A stretch of 64,000 nt of DNA from Oceanobacillus arenosus. GTDB taxonomy: Bacteria; Bacillota; Bacilli; Bacillales; Amphibacillaceae. The notes beneath the pieces were generated by a model that worked only from the letters and a program-made list of their open reading frames with translations, made no database searches and had not been told where the DNA came from. Where the stretch lies: contig NZ_PIOC01000017.1 in the NCBI RefSeq assembly GCF_003369575.1, positions 248,001 to 312,000 on the forward strand, given 5' to 3'. Of the stretch, positions 24,968 to 34,242 are shown piece by piece; the first letter of the stretch is position 1; the number at the start of each line of letters is the position of its first letter. A program made the translations under genes and the position numbers.

Positions 24968-25828
24968 GTGCCAGAATTTGCTTTAATATTAATCCGTTCG
25001 ATAGGCTCTTTTATCATATTGTTTATTATGGCTCGAGCGATGGGGAAAAAACAAATTGCACAGTTAACATTTTTTGATTATTGTGTGGGGATCACAATTG
25101 GTTCCATTGCTGCAAGTATGTCTGTCGACCAAAACATTAAGATCATGAATGGATTAATATCATTGATTATATGGGGGCTCTTTCCAATTGTGTTGGCATA
25201 TTTTGGGCTGAAATCTAGAAAATTTGCAAAGGTTACCGATGGGAAACCAGCGATTATTATTAAAAATGGTGAAGTATTAGAGGAAAGTATGAAAAAAAAT
25301 CAACTATCTATTGATGAATTGTTGATGCTATTAAGGGATAAAGGATCGTTTAAGGTTGCAGATGTCGAACTTGCGGTATTAGAAACAAATGGCCAACTAA
25401 GTGTAATGAAAAAAACGGATGAGCAACCAATTACACCACGTATATTAGGGATGGCCCTTGAGCAGGAGCATAGTCCAACGATTCTAATTGCCGATGGGAA
25501 GGTATTAGCTGAAAACCTTGCTATACTTGGCTATTCGCAAGAATGGTTATTGGGAGAAATACAAAAGCAGGGTGCAATTGATTTTGAAAATGTCTTTCTC
25601 GCACAAATTGATTCAAAAGGGGGAATCTATGTTGATTTCTACGTTGAAAAAGCCAAGCTTACTCCTGTAGAGCAGAAACCATTGCTAGCGGCTGAGTTAA
25701 AAAAATTACAAGCGGATTTTGAAATATTCTCATTGGAAACCGATAATTTAGAAGCCAAGGAAATGTATTCGGCCCAAGCAGCAAGGCTACAAGATGTACT
25801 TGACAAAATCTTGCCATATTTAAAATGA
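24968..25828 (+). CDS. DUF421 (YetF-like) membrane protein with extended C-terminus
   Basis: Start GTG 24968 (MPEFALILIRSIGSF) with AGGAGG 7 nt upstream. Three membrane helices, with ARAMGKKQIAQLTFFDYCVG after the first, then the cytosolic domain (MKKNQLSIDELLMLLRDKG, ELAVLETNGQLSVMKK). The last 70 residues (after YVDFY) form an extra helical tail not seen in the two relatives in this window. 286 residues. Function of the family is unknown. Confidence 0.82.
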   Translation: MPEFALILIRSIGSFIILFIMARAMGKKQIAQLTFFDYCVGITIGSIAASMSVDQNIKIMNGLISLIIWGLFPIVLAYFGLKSRKFAKVTDGKPAIIIKNGEVLEESMKKNQLSIDELLMLLRDKGSFKVADVELAVLETNGQLSVMKKTDEQPITPRILGMALEQEHSPTILIADGKVLAENLAILGYSQEWLLGEIQKQGAIDFENVFLAQIDSKGGIYVDFYVEKAKLTPVEQKPLLAAELKKLQADFEIFSLETDNLEAKEMYSAQAARLQDVLDKILPYLK

Positions 25829-25916
25829 TTGTTTCTTTATTCGAGATGTGTGTATTGCCTAATGCAAGTAGTTAGTACAAGTTTATACTAAAAATATTGA
25901 TGCATAAGGAAAAATT

Positions 25917-26621
25917 ATGATACCTAACTTTGACTTAATCGAAATGCTTTTTCGGTCAACCACTGTTTTCTTTGTTCTCCTACTGATGGCAAGAATACTG
26001 GGAAGAAAACAATTGAGTCAATTAACTTTCTTCCACTACATAACTGGGATAACCATTGGTTCTATTGCGGGTGAAATTGCCGGAAAGTCTCATACTTCAA
26101 TGCTAAATGGTCTCGTAAGTATTATTTGGTGGTCACTACTAACCATCCTAATTAATTATTTGGGGTTAAAATTTTCTAAAGTAAGAGTCATTACGGATGG
26201 GGAACCAGTTATTATTATTAAAGAAGGAAAAATTCTTGAAAGGGAGCTAAGGAAGTTACATTTAAACATGGATGATTTAAGCATGTTATTTAGAGAGAAG
26301 AATATATTTTCAATAAATGAGATTTACCATGCAGTATTTGAACCAAATGGTAAATTAAGTATAATGTTAAAGCATGAATTTCAGCCACTTACAAACAAAG
26401 AACAGCATGGATTTACTGTTAAGCCTAAGTATATGCCAATGGAGCTTATTGTTGATGGGAAAGTTGTAGAAAAGAATCTAAGAGAAGTAGGTATTACGGA
26501 AGCATGGCTAGGTAATCAACTAAAAATATTGAACCTTAACCGTGAAAATGTTTTTTATGTAGAATTGCAACAAGATGGTTCACTTTATATCGATAAGCGT
26601 GATGATACCCAAAAAGAGTGA
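25917..26621 (+). CDS. DUF421 (YetF-like) membrane protein
   Basis: 234 residues with the same plan as its upstream neighbour: helices with ARILGRKQLSQLTFFHYITG, then LHLNMDDLSMLFREKN and HAVFEPNGKLSIMLK. 88 nt after the neighbouring paralogue, so a tandem pair by duplication or joint inheritance. AAGGAAAA precedes the ATG. Function unknown. Confidence 0.82.
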   Translation: MIPNFDLIEMLFRSTTVFFVLLLMARILGRKQLSQLTFFHYITGITIGSIAGEIAGKSHTSMLNGLVSIIWWSLLTILINYLGLKFSKVRVITDGEPVIIIKEGKILERELRKLHLNMDDLSMLFREKNIFSINEIYHAVFEPNGKLSIMLKHEFQPLTNKEQHGFTVKPKYMPMELIVDGKVVEKNLREVGITEAWLGNQLKILNLNRENVFYVELQQDGSLYIDKRDDTQKE

Positions 26622-26661
26622 ACTATTATAGGGAAAACAGCTTACACTAAGTTATCTTAAA

Positions 26662-26708
26662 ACAAAAAACCTAAGCAGAGGACCTTTTATTCGTCATCGC
26701 TTAGGTTT
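26662..26708 (-). terminator. Terminator of yuaF-floT
   Basis: AAACCTAAGC (26667-26676) and GCTTAGGTTT (26699-26708) form a perfect 10-bp stem; on the minus strand it is followed by a T run. Confidence 0.8.
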
Positions 26709-26730
26709 AATGGGCTATTCAGTTTCTAGA

Positions 26731-28269
26731 TTAATTATTCGTTTCAGCTTTTTCTGCCTCATAACGAATTCTGCCAAGATCAAGATCGTTTGCGACGTTA
26801 TTCTTTCCTGTTAAATTCTCAAGCAATTCCTTCACATCGATACCGGAGGATGCTTTTAGTGATTCCTGTAATGTTGACATCAGATTTGTCGCATAACCAG
26901 TAACTTTGTTCGCGCCGCCATCTACACCGCTGCCGCCTGTATCAACAACTGTAATCTTATCAATATTAGCAAGTGGACTTGCCACTTCTTTTGCATATTC
27001 AGGAAGCATCTTCATTACCATATCAAGCACAGCTGCTTGCCCGAACTGTTCGAAAGCTTCTGCGATTTTTTGCTTCGCTTCTGCTTCGGCAATCCCTTTC
27101 AGACGGATAATTTCTGCTTCCGCTTCCCCTTGAGCACGTTCAGCATCTGCCTTAGCCAGACCGTCAACCCGAACACGTTCCGCTTCTGCTTTCGCCTGAG
27201 ATTCAATGCGATATTGATTAGCATCTGCCGCAGCAATTTGTTTTGCCTTATCTGCGATCGCTGCTTGTTCCACAGAATATCGATCAGCATCTGCTTTTTT
27301 CTTCACTTCAGAGTCATATTGCTTCTCTCGACGAAGAATTTCCTTTTCTTCTAGTTCAATTTGTTTTTGGCGCTCAATGATCTTGATTTGCATCTGTTGC
27401 TCCGTAACTTGCTGTTTTGCACGTGCTGTTTCAAAATCATATGCTTGGTCGGCACGGGCTTTTGCGATATCTTGCTCGCGACGGAACTCTGCTGTCTTCA
27501 ATTGGTTCTCTTTTTCCGCTTCGGCAATTTCAGTAGAACGTTCCAGTTCAGCCTTTTGTGCTTCTTTTGCAGCTTCTGCACGTTTAATTCGTGTTTCTTT
27601 ATCTGCTTCAGCTGTGGCAATATCTGCATCCCGTTTTACTTGCGCAATTCGTGGTTTACCTAATGAATCCAGATAACCATTTTTATCTCTTACTTCTTTA
27701 ATCGTAAAGGATACGATAACTAATCCCATTTTTGCTAAATCTTGAGAAGCAACGCGTTGCACTTCTTGAGAGAATTTATCGCGATTCTTATAAATCTCTT
27801 CAACGGTCATCGAACCTAGAATGGAACGAAGATGACCTTCTAGCACTTCTTTTGCTTCATTTTCTCGATCCTCTCTCGATTTGCCAAGGAATTGTTCTGC
27901 AGCTGTTGCGATTTCACTAATTGATCCACCTATTTTGATGATTGCTGTTCCATCAGCCATAACGGGCACACCTTGTTCCGTATAAACTTCTGGAGTGGAT
28001 ACTTCGAGCTTACTAGACAGTAAGCTTAGTGGTTCTGCTTGCTGAAATACAGGTAGGACGAACGTACCACCACCTCGGATAATTTTAATTTTATTCCCTG
28101 ACTCATCGACATGTACATTTTTCCCGCCGAGATAGCTACCGGTTACGATTAATGCTTCATCTGGTCCGGCAGTACGATATTTTGTCACAAATACAGCGAT
28201 AAGTGCTATTAATACAAAGACGACAATTGCAATAACAATCCAAATAATTGTTGGAATACCTGCAAACAT
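26731..28269 (-). CDS. floT: Flotillin FloT (YuaG)
   Basis: Scaffold of functional membrane microdomains. One N-terminal membrane hairpin/helix (residues 5-27), SPFH domain (about 35-200, with VYTEQGVPVMADGTAIIKI), then a long Ala/Glu/Lys-rich coiled coil with repeated EAEAxx units (210-400), and a C-terminal oligomerisation region. 512 residues, as in B. subtilis. Follows the NfeD-like gene by 51 nt; both probably depend on the sigma-W promoter at 28897-28923. Confidence 0.95.
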   Translation of the reverse strand: MFAGIPTIIWIVIAIVVFVLIALIAVFVTKYRTAGPDEALIVTGSYLGGKNVHVDESGNKIKIIRGGGTFVLPVFQQAEPLSLLSSKLEVSTPEVYTEQGVPVMADGTAIIKIGGSISEIATAAEQFLGKSREDRENEAKEVLEGHLRSILGSMTVEEIYKNRDKFSQEVQRVASQDLAKMGLVIVSFTIKEVRDKNGYLDSLGKPRIAQVKRDADIATAEADKETRIKRAEAAKEAQKAELERSTEIAEAEKENQLKTAEFRREQDIAKARADQAYDFETARAKQQVTEQQMQIKIIERQKQIELEEKEILRREKQYDSEVKKKADADRYSVEQAAIADKAKQIAAADANQYRIESQAKAEAERVRVDGLAKADAERAQGEAEAEIIRLKGIAEAEAKQKIAEAFEQFGQAAVLDMVMKMLPEYAKEVASPLANIDKITVVDTGGSGVDGGANKVTGYATNLMSTLQESLKASSGIDVKELLENLTGKNNVANDLDLGRIRYEAEKAETNN

Positions 28270-28320
28270 ATATTTTCCTCCTTAGAATAATATTAATAAA
28301 AATACCTAGAGTAGGTATGA

Positions 28321-28863
28321 TTAACCAAAATCTTTCACTTCATATGCTTCGACGAATAATACGCCTTTGTCTACATTAAGAATTAGAACTTGTTTTCCTT
28401 CTTGAATTGCTTGATTTTCATAGCCTGCTGCTGGTTTTGAAATTTTCCCAACTTTACTTTCAATGAGAACCTCACCAAACCCATCCTCGGGAATAGAAAT
28501 AATTACTTTTCCGACTCGACCTTTTAGGGATTCTTCTGTATACCCAAGTGATTCCTCAGCAGTAGACATTGGAATGAGAAGGAAGACATTTACCAGGCTG
28601 ACTAATAAAAGTCCGATTAAAATGGAAATAATTAAGATTAATATGCTGTCTAACATCGTCAAACTTTCAAAAATGAACCCTGAAGCAGATCCGAATGTGA
28701 GAAATGCTAAAATGAGGATCGGGTTTATAAATCCAAAAACATCGCCAATACCTTCAAATATATCCCCGAATAAAAGGAAGAGAAGGGTTAAGACGCCAGC
28801 AATAATAAGCGTTGTAAGATAGATCGTTTCGATTGGAGTACCAAAAAGGACCATGGAATTCAC
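28321..28863 (-). CDS. yuaF: NfeD-family membrane protein YuaF
   Basis: 180 residues: four to five membrane helices in the first 110, then an OB-fold tail (LKGRVGKVIISIPEDGFGEVLIES). NfeD proteins accompany flotillins and help organise microdomains. Same gene order as B. subtilis yuaF-yuaG. A GGAGTG site precedes the ATG. Confidence 0.92.
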   Translation of the reverse strand: MNSMVLFGTPIETIYLTTLIIAGVLTLLFLLFGDIFEGIGDVFGFINPILILAFLTFGSASGFIFESLTMLDSILILIISILIGLLLVSLVNVFLLIPMSTAEESLGYTEESLKGRVGKVIISIPEDGFGEVLIESKVGKISKPAAGYENQAIQEGKQVLILNVDKGVLFVEAYEVKDFG

Positions 28864-28896
28864 TCCTTTGATATGTATTTTTGCTGATAGTATGTA

Positions 28897-28923
28897 TACG
28901 GATTGATATATGAATTGGTTTCA
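28897..28923 (-). promoter_or_regulatory. Sigma-W promoter of yuaF-floT
   Basis: On the minus strand TGAAAC (28923 to 28918), 17-bp spacer, CGTA (28900 to 28897). This is the sigma-W consensus without mismatch. B. subtilis yuaFGI is a known sigma-W operon. Confidence 0.88.
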
Positions 28924-29149
28924 AAAAAATCAAAAATATTTGAAGGGAAATAATCCCAGCATAATGTACCCATCCAAGTTAACTATATTCGAAATAATCG
29001 AATGTATCAACATAAAATTGAAATTGTCTTTAGCAGCTAAAAAAGACAGTAAATTTAAAATGCACGAATAAAAATGTACTCTTAACTAAAATGGGTGATT
29101 CAGTTGTCAATAGGGGGTTTAAAATGTTCGAAATATGTTCATAATTTAA
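28924..29149. other. Intergenic region between yuaF and the small membrane protein gene
   Basis: Together with the flanking promoters this is a 336-base gap. AT-rich, no ORF with a ribosome site, no recognised RNA. The short frame from 29095 is an in-frame upstream extension of the gene at 29200 and lacks a good site. Confidence 0.4.
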
Positions 29150-29178
29150 TTGACAAAACTGTGAACAGGGATGATAAT
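29150..29178 (+). promoter_or_regulatory. Sigma-A promoter of the small membrane protein
   Basis: Perfect TTGACA (29150-29155), 17-bp spacer, GATAAT (29173-29178). It lies inside the longer reading frame, which supports the start at 29200. Confidence 0.75.
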
Positions 29179-29199
29179 AAAGTAAAGGAGCTGTTAAAT

Positions 29200-29427
29200 A
29201 TGAATGCACATAAACAAATATTAAAAATCACTTCACTTATTTGTGGAATATTGATCATCATAGGAACTGCGCTCTTTATATACGGATATTTTGAAAACGG
29301 TTACCGAAACGTTGCTGGTGTTGGAGCCGGTGCAGTTATGGGGGCCGCGTTTATCTTTATCATGGGCGTATTCCTTGTTGCCACTGAAGAGATGATCGAG
29401 AAAAACAAACAAAGAAAATTGTCTTAA
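29200..29427 (+). CDS. Small two-helix membrane protein, unknown function
   Basis: Start ATG 29200 (MNAHKQILK) with AAAGGAG upstream and a promoter at 29150-29178. 75 residues: helix 1 (SLICGILIIIGTALFIYGYF), a Gly-rich turn (VAGVGAGAVMG), helix 2 (AAFIFIMGVFLVAT) and a basic tail. Convergent with the qox operon, sharing a bidirectional terminator. Not recognised. Confidence 0.7.
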   Translation: MNAHKQILKITSLICGILIIIGTALFIYGYFENGYRNVAGVGAGAVMGAAFIFIMGVFLVATEEMIEKNKQRKLS

Positions 29428-29445
29428 AGCTAATAAATATAATAA

Positions 29446-29477
29446 TAAAAAGAGGACGTCAATATGACGTCCTCTTC
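29446..29477. terminator. Bidirectional terminator, qox operon and small gene
   Basis: AGAGGACGTCA (29451-29461), 3-nt loop, TGACGTCCTCT (29465-29475); A run on the left gives a T tail for qoxD on the minus strand. Confidence 0.85.
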
Positions 29478-29506
29478 TATGTTCCTTCAGCAGATTCCTT
29501 GGGCTC

Positions 29507-29791
29507 TTACATATAACCCCATACCATTGCGAGCAAGCTACCAAAGATAGTAACTAATGCAATAAATATAGCGTAGAATAAGCTTGTATAAATGCTACCT
29601 TTATCTTTACTTTCACCAGCATGCATAAAGATGATTAACTGTACGCCTGCTTGAATGAATGCTGTTACAAGAAGAATAGTTAAGCCTATCTCATATGACA
29701 TGTCGACAAAGTAAACACTAATTGCGATTACTGTAAGTACTAATGAGAAGACAAATCCATTCACTTGTTTTGCGGGAAATAGTTCCTTCAT
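29507..29791 (-). CDS. qoxD: Cytochrome aa3 menaquinol oxidase subunit IV
   Basis: 94 residues with three membrane helices (residues 13-28, 35-58, 70-92), the usual plan of QoxD. It supports assembly of the binuclear centre. Last gene of qoxABCD, 1 nt after qoxC. Confidence 0.93.
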   Translation of the reverse strand: MKELFPAKQVNGFVFSLVLTVIAISVYFVDMSYEIGLTILLVTAFIQAGVQLIIFMHAGESKDKGSIYTSLFYAIFIALVTIFGSLLAMVWGYM

Positions 29792-29792
29792 T

Positions 29793-30389
29793 TTACATCA
29801 TTCCTTTCAAGTAGATGAAACTGAAGATGAAGATCCACATTACATCTAGGAAATGCCAATACAATGAGAAAATGAATGATTTATTAGCTGTTCTCGGATT
29901 AAATCCATCCCTCTTAATTTGAATGAGTATGAAAAGTCCCCAGAAGAAGCCAAATGTAACGTGTGCACCATGTGTTCCAAGAGTTGTGAGTAACATACCA
30001 GTGAACGCACTTGTTTGTAACCCAGCACCTACATGATAATAATGAACAAACTCAAAAATTTCAAAACCAATAAATCCTGCACCTAACAAAAGGGTAATTG
30101 CTAGGAACGTAAGCGTCGCATTTTTACGCCCTAAACGCATTGCATTAATTGCAAGACCAATTGTAAAACTACTTGTTAAGAGTAAGAATGTTTCAATTAA
30201 TACAGGTGTGATTTCAAAGATATCACTACCTGTTGGACCGCTACCTGTACGATCTGCATAGATGAAGTAGGTAGCGAAGAGGGTTGCGAAAAGCATAATT
30301 TCCGCACCAAGGAAAATCCAGAAACCTAGAATATTCATTTGATTTTGATCTGTACTATATTCAAGAGGTTGCGTGTTATCGATTTTCAT
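29793..30389 (-). CDS. qoxC: Cytochrome aa3 menaquinol oxidase subunit III
   Basis: 198 residues, five membrane helices, with the subunit III features GFWIFLGAEIMLFATLFATY and GTHGAHVTFGFFW. The start overlaps the qoxB stop by one base (TAATG), so translation is coupled. Confidence 0.94.
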   Translation of the reverse strand: MKIDNTQPLEYSTDQNQMNILGFWIFLGAEIMLFATLFATYFIYADRTGSGPTGSDIFEITPVLIETFLLLTSSFTIGLAINAMRLGRKNATLTFLAITLLLGAGFIGFEIFEFVHYYHVGAGLQTSAFTGMLLTTLGTHGAHVTFGFFWGLFILIQIKRDGFNPRTANKSFIFSLYWHFLDVMWIFIFSFIYLKGMM

Positions 30390-32335
30390 TAGTTTGCACC
30401 TCCATTTTTATTTTCCGTTTCTTTAATCTCACTTACAGGAATATAATGTCCGTCATCTTTTTCAAATGAACGATATATTAGACAAGCTAAGAAAGCAATT
30501 GCTGCAACGATAACACCAGCCCAAATATAGAACACGAACGAGAATGCAAAGACTAACATAATTCCTGCCATAATTATCGGTAAGCCGCTATTGTTTGGCA
30601 TGTGAATTTTTTCGATATTGCCTTTGAACAATTGATATCCTTTTTTCTTATGATCCCAATATGCATCGGAAGATTCTACTTCTGGTGTAATTGCAAAGTT
30701 GTATTCTTGTACTGGTGTTTGTGTTGCCCATTCAAGTGAACGTGCATCCCATGGATCATCACCAATATTTCTTGGTGAATTTTTAATACTGTAAAGCACG
30801 TTATATACAATAATAATAAATCCGATCGCCATTACACCTGCTCCAAAGAATGAAAGCATATTTAATGGACCAAAACCAGTTGATTCAGAATAAGTGTACA
30901 TACGGCGTGCTTGCCCGTCTAATCCTGTAATATACATCGGGAAGAATGAGAAACAGAATCCAATACTAACAAACCAGAACGCCCATTTACCGATTTTTTC
31001 ATTTAACATGAAACCAAACATTTTCGGCCACCAATAAGTCATACCAGCAAGCATCGCAAACACGACACCCGGAATAATAACATTATGGAAGTGAGCAACC
31101 AGGAACATTGTATTATGGTATTGGAAGTCAGCACTAGCAACCCCAAGCATAACCCCTGTAACCCCACCGATTGTAAATAGTGGAATAAATGCTACAGAGT
31201 ATAACATTGGTACCGTAAACCTGATTTTACCCTTCCACATGGTCAGCAGCCAGTTAAAGATTTTAATCCCCGTTGGTACAGCAATCGCCATTGTCGTAAT
31301 GGAGAAAATACTATTTGTAAATGCGTCATGTCCCATTGTAAAGAAGTGATGCGCCCATACTAGGAAGGACATTAGTGAGATGATAACCATCGATCCAACC
31401 ATTGATTTATAACCATATAGATTACGTCCTGAGAAGGTTGAAATAATCTGGCTATAAACACCGAATGCAGGAAGGATTAAGATATAAACCTCTGGATGTC
31501 CCCAAATCCAGAATAGGTTAGCCCATTGCATATCCATACCACCGCTTGTTGATGTAAATAGGGAAGTACCAAATTGACGATCTAAAGTTCCCATTATTAA
31601 AGCGATTGTTAAAACAGGGAATGCGAAAACGATAATTGCATTTGTAATAAGAGCAGACCATGTAAACATTGGCATTTTCATTAGCTTCATGCCTGGAGCT
31701 CTCATCTTAATAATCGTCACAATAAAGTTAATACCAGTCATTAATGTACCAAGACCAGAAATCTGTAGTGCCCAGTTATAATAGTTAACACCGACAGAGG
31801 TACTAAAATCGTTACTTGCTAGTGGATAGTAGTTTGTCCAACCAGCATCAGGTGATCCACCAATAACAAATGAAATGTTAAATAGCATGGCACCTGCAAA
31901 ATATAACCAAAAACTTAGTGCATTCAGTCTAGGGAAGGCCACATCTCTTGCACCGATTTGTAATGGAACAACAAAGTTCATTAAACCGATAATGAATGCC
32001 ATTGCCATAAAGATGATCATGACAACCCCGTGAGTTGTAAATACTTCATTATAATGTTGTGCTTCTAAAAATGTGTTATCAGGTACAGAGGTTTGTAGAC
32101 GCATCATAACTGCATCTGCACCACCACGGAATAGCATAAGTAAAGCAGAAATCATATACATAATTCCGATTCGTTTATGATCAACTGTCGTTAACCATTC
32201 TTTCCATAAGTAGCCCCATTTTTTAAAATACGTAATACCAAAGATGATAGCAAGAACGGTAAGCCCAATGGCAACCATCGATGCGTATATCAATGGACTT
32301 GGATGGGGAACGGCGAATCTTTCAAAAAATTCCAT
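30389..32335 (-). CDS. qoxB: Cytochrome aa3 menaquinol oxidase subunit I
   Basis: Catalytic haem-copper subunit that reduces O2 and pumps protons. 648 residues. The low-spin haem His is in FTTHGVVMI; WGHPEVYILILP carries the CuB His and crosslinked Tyr; WAHHFFTMG has further CuB ligands; VAHFHNVI has haem ligands. Length and N/C-terminal extensions fit the quinol oxidase type. AAAGGAG precedes the ATG. Confidence 0.96.
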   Translation of the reverse strand: MEFFERFAVPHPSPLIYASMVAIGLTVLAIIFGITYFKKWGYLWKEWLTTVDHKRIGIMYMISALLMLFRGGADAVMMRLQTSVPDNTFLEAQHYNEVFTTHGVVMIIFMAMAFIIGLMNFVVPLQIGARDVAFPRLNALSFWLYFAGAMLFNISFVIGGSPDAGWTNYYPLASNDFSTSVGVNYYNWALQISGLGTLMTGINFIVTIIKMRAPGMKLMKMPMFTWSALITNAIIVFAFPVLTIALIMGTLDRQFGTSLFTSTSGGMDMQWANLFWIWGHPEVYILILPAFGVYSQIISTFSGRNLYGYKSMVGSMVIISLMSFLVWAHHFFTMGHDAFTNSIFSITTMAIAVPTGIKIFNWLLTMWKGKIRFTVPMLYSVAFIPLFTIGGVTGVMLGVASADFQYHNTMFLVAHFHNVIIPGVVFAMLAGMTYWWPKMFGFMLNEKIGKWAFWFVSIGFCFSFFPMYITGLDGQARRMYTYSESTGFGPLNMLSFFGAGVMAIGFIIIVYNVLYSIKNSPRNIGDDPWDARSLEWATQTPVQEYNFAITPEVESSDAYWDHKKKGYQLFKGNIEKIHMPNNSGLPIIMAGIMLVFAFSFVFYIWAGVIVAAIAFLACLIYRSFEKDDGHYIPVSEIKETENKNGGAN

Positions 32336-32380
32336 GTTTATTTATCTCCTTTCGAGAAACTTGTTGTCTAAAAAGTAATA

Positions 32381-33298
32381 TTAGTGGTGATCATGTTCTG
32401 ATTCTGTGTTCGTTTCTTCATGTCCTGCGCTGTCTTGATCAGTTTCTGATGAACCATGATTATGTCCACCATGTTCCCCTTCAGGAGCTGGTAAGAAATC
32501 TAAATGAGTACCAGTGAATGTCATCTGTCCAAGATGGCCTGGTTCTAGTAATTTAGTAAACTCTTCTTCTGTTAACGGTTCAGCAGTGGCATGAATATCT
32601 TCTATCCATGAGTCAAACTCATCGGGATCAAGAGAAGTAACGTTAAACGTATTTTCAGCAAAGCCTTCTCCATTAAAGTTTGAATTTCGTCCAATCATTT
32701 CAGCAGGAACGTCAGCAACAACATTTAATTTGTTCACCATATCCGCCATTGCGTATTTTTGACCCGCAAGCTGTGGAATCCAGAAGCTTGAGATTGTAGT
32801 ATGAGAATAAAGTCTAAACTCTACTGGTCGATGTGTTGGAATAAATACATAGTTCACTGTTTCAATATCTTGTTCTGGATAACTAAAGTGCCATTTCCAA
32901 TCAGAGGAAGAAGCATAGATTACTAATGGTTCTTGATCCTCGTATCCTTCAGGTACCGCTTCAACGGAATAAGTTGACATAACGGAAATAACGGATAGGA
33001 ATGCAACAATAAGTACCGGAACCCCAACAATAATAGCTTCCACGATAGGATTTCCTTCGATATGAGGTGGCTCGTAATCTTCCGGTTGTTTTGATGCGCG
33101 ATATTTTACTAACATGTTAATTAGGAGTGCGACAACAACAATAACTACAACTGCCATTGTGATAATCGATATCCAAATTACATTCGATATGGTTGCTGCT
33201 TGAGGACCTTTTGTATCGAATACAAGTAATGGCTCACAGCCAGCTAAAATCGTGGCGATAGTAAGTAATCCAAATAATAAGGCCAATTTGATTTTCAT
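32381..33298 (-). CDS. qoxA: Cytochrome aa3 menaquinol oxidase subunit II
   Basis: 305 residues. Lipoprotein signal with lipobox LAGC, two membrane helices (about 38-66 and 85-108), then the extracytoplasmic cupredoxin domain. The CuA ligands of cytochrome c oxidases are missing, as expected for a quinol oxidase. Unusual: the last 32 residues are rich in His, Glu, Asp and Ser (GEHGGHNHGSS, ESEHDHH) with eight His, an exposed metal-binding-like tail. First gene of the operon. Confidence 0.95.
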   Translation of the reverse strand: MKIKLALLFGLLTIATILAGCEPLLVFDTKGPQAATISNVIWISIITMAVVVIVVVALLINMLVKYRASKQPEDYEPPHIEGNPIVEAIIVGVPVLIVAFLSVISVMSTYSVEAVPEGYEDQEPLVIYASSSDWKWHFSYPEQDIETVNYVFIPTHRPVEFRLYSHTTISSFWIPQLAGQKYAMADMVNKLNVVADVPAEMIGRNSNFNGEGFAENTFNVTSLDPDEFDSWIEDIHATAEPLTEEEFTKLLEPGHLGQMTFTGTHLDFLPAPEGEHGGHNHGSSETDQDSAGHEETNTESEHDHH

Positions 33299-33371
33299 TT
33301 AACAAGAACCCCTTTCTTCATTAATAACTGTTATCTGGTGTTAAGCTATTTCGCTTTAAATCCACCTCAAT

Positions 33372-33422
33372 ATAGTATTAGTTTGTACTGAAAAATACAA
33401 TACTTTGTTAAATATTTCACAA
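33372..33422 (-). promoter_or_regulatory. qox promoter with Rex/ResD-like palindrome
   Basis: Reading the minus strand: TTGTGAA-ATAT-TTAACAA (33422 to 33405), 4 bp, -35 TTGTAT (33400 to 33395), 17-bp spacer, -10 TACTAT (33377 to 33372). The palindrome differs from the Rex consensus TTGTGAA-N4-TTCACAA at one base. It sits at the same distance from the -35 as the box at the roxS promoter. Regulator identity is inference. Confidence 0.6.
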
Positions 33423-33621
33423 AAAATTCATCTAAATTTGTACGATTTGTGTATGCTTCTGGAATTTTTACTATTTTGCATGTAATTTCATTTTTCTGAA
33501 TGATTGGTTGGATAATTGGGAGCCACTTCTTAATACTAAATTTACAATAATCTATAATTAATTACATATTTGCAAGATATAATTAAAGAAAGGGATATTG
33601 AACTAGGGAAGGAATGGAAAA

Positions 33622-34149
33622 ATGGCGAAAATATTGCATCAAGTTTACGATTTGGAATGCCAAGTAATCCTTTTTATTAATCAATATTTTGAGAGAAAGT
33701 ATGTAAATGCCTTTTTTAGATTTGTTACGCATTTAGGCGGTGCGAGGTTTTCGATTGCTAGTGTTTTGTTAACAATCCTTTTCACAAGTGGTTCATTAAG
33801 GTTAACGGCAATTTCAAGTGCGGTCGCACTAACGATAAGTCATATTCCTGTTGCACTTGTAAAGAAGTTATTTCCTAGAAAACGACCGTATTTAGCACTC
33901 AATCAGGTTAATGTAGGTGAAAATCCATTACAAGATCATTCTTTTCCATCAGGACATACCACCGCGATATTTTCGATTCTAACTCCGTTTATTTTATTTT
34001 ATCCGTTACTCGCAATTATTTTATTACCAATCGGATGTATTGTCGGCTTGTCGCGAATCTATTTAGGTCTACACTATCCAACTGATGTTATGGCAGGATG
34101 TCTATTAGGATGTTGTACAGGTATGATTTCTCTTCAGTTCGTTTTTTAG
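33622..34149 (+). CDS. PAP2-family phosphatase, probably undecaprenyl-diphosphate type
   Basis: 175 residues with all three acid-phosphatase motifs: KKLFPRKRP (KX6RP), PSGHTT, and SRIYLGLHYPTD (SRX5HX3D). Five or six membrane helices; the active site should face outward. Such enzymes recycle undecaprenyl pyrophosphate or dephosphorylate lipids. Followed by a glycosyltransferase, which hints at glycolipid or wall-lipid metabolism. Confidence 0.88.
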   Translation: MAKILHQVYDLECQVILFINQYFERKYVNAFFRFVTHLGGARFSIASVLLTILFTSGSLRLTAISSAVALTISHIPVALVKKLFPRKRPYLALNQVNVGENPLQDHSFPSGHTTAIFSILTPFILFYPLLAIILLPIGCIVGLSRIYLGLHYPTDVMAGCLLGCCTGMISLQFVF

Positions 34150-34242
34150 ACTTCTAAATAGAGAGGGTGGGCTCGTTTGCTGTTATTCAACTTATCTTTT
34201 GAAAGGCAGAGTTGTTTACCTACATTTATGGGGGGAATTGCA

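Noticed and set aside
27037-27676. Plus-strand frames within floT
   Set aside because: Antisense to the repetitive coiled-coil part of flotillin, whose codon pattern opens the reverse frame.
29130-29148. Possible LexA box (CGAAATATGTTC)
   Set aside because: Half-sites GAAC and GTTC are not both present at the required 4-bp spacing.
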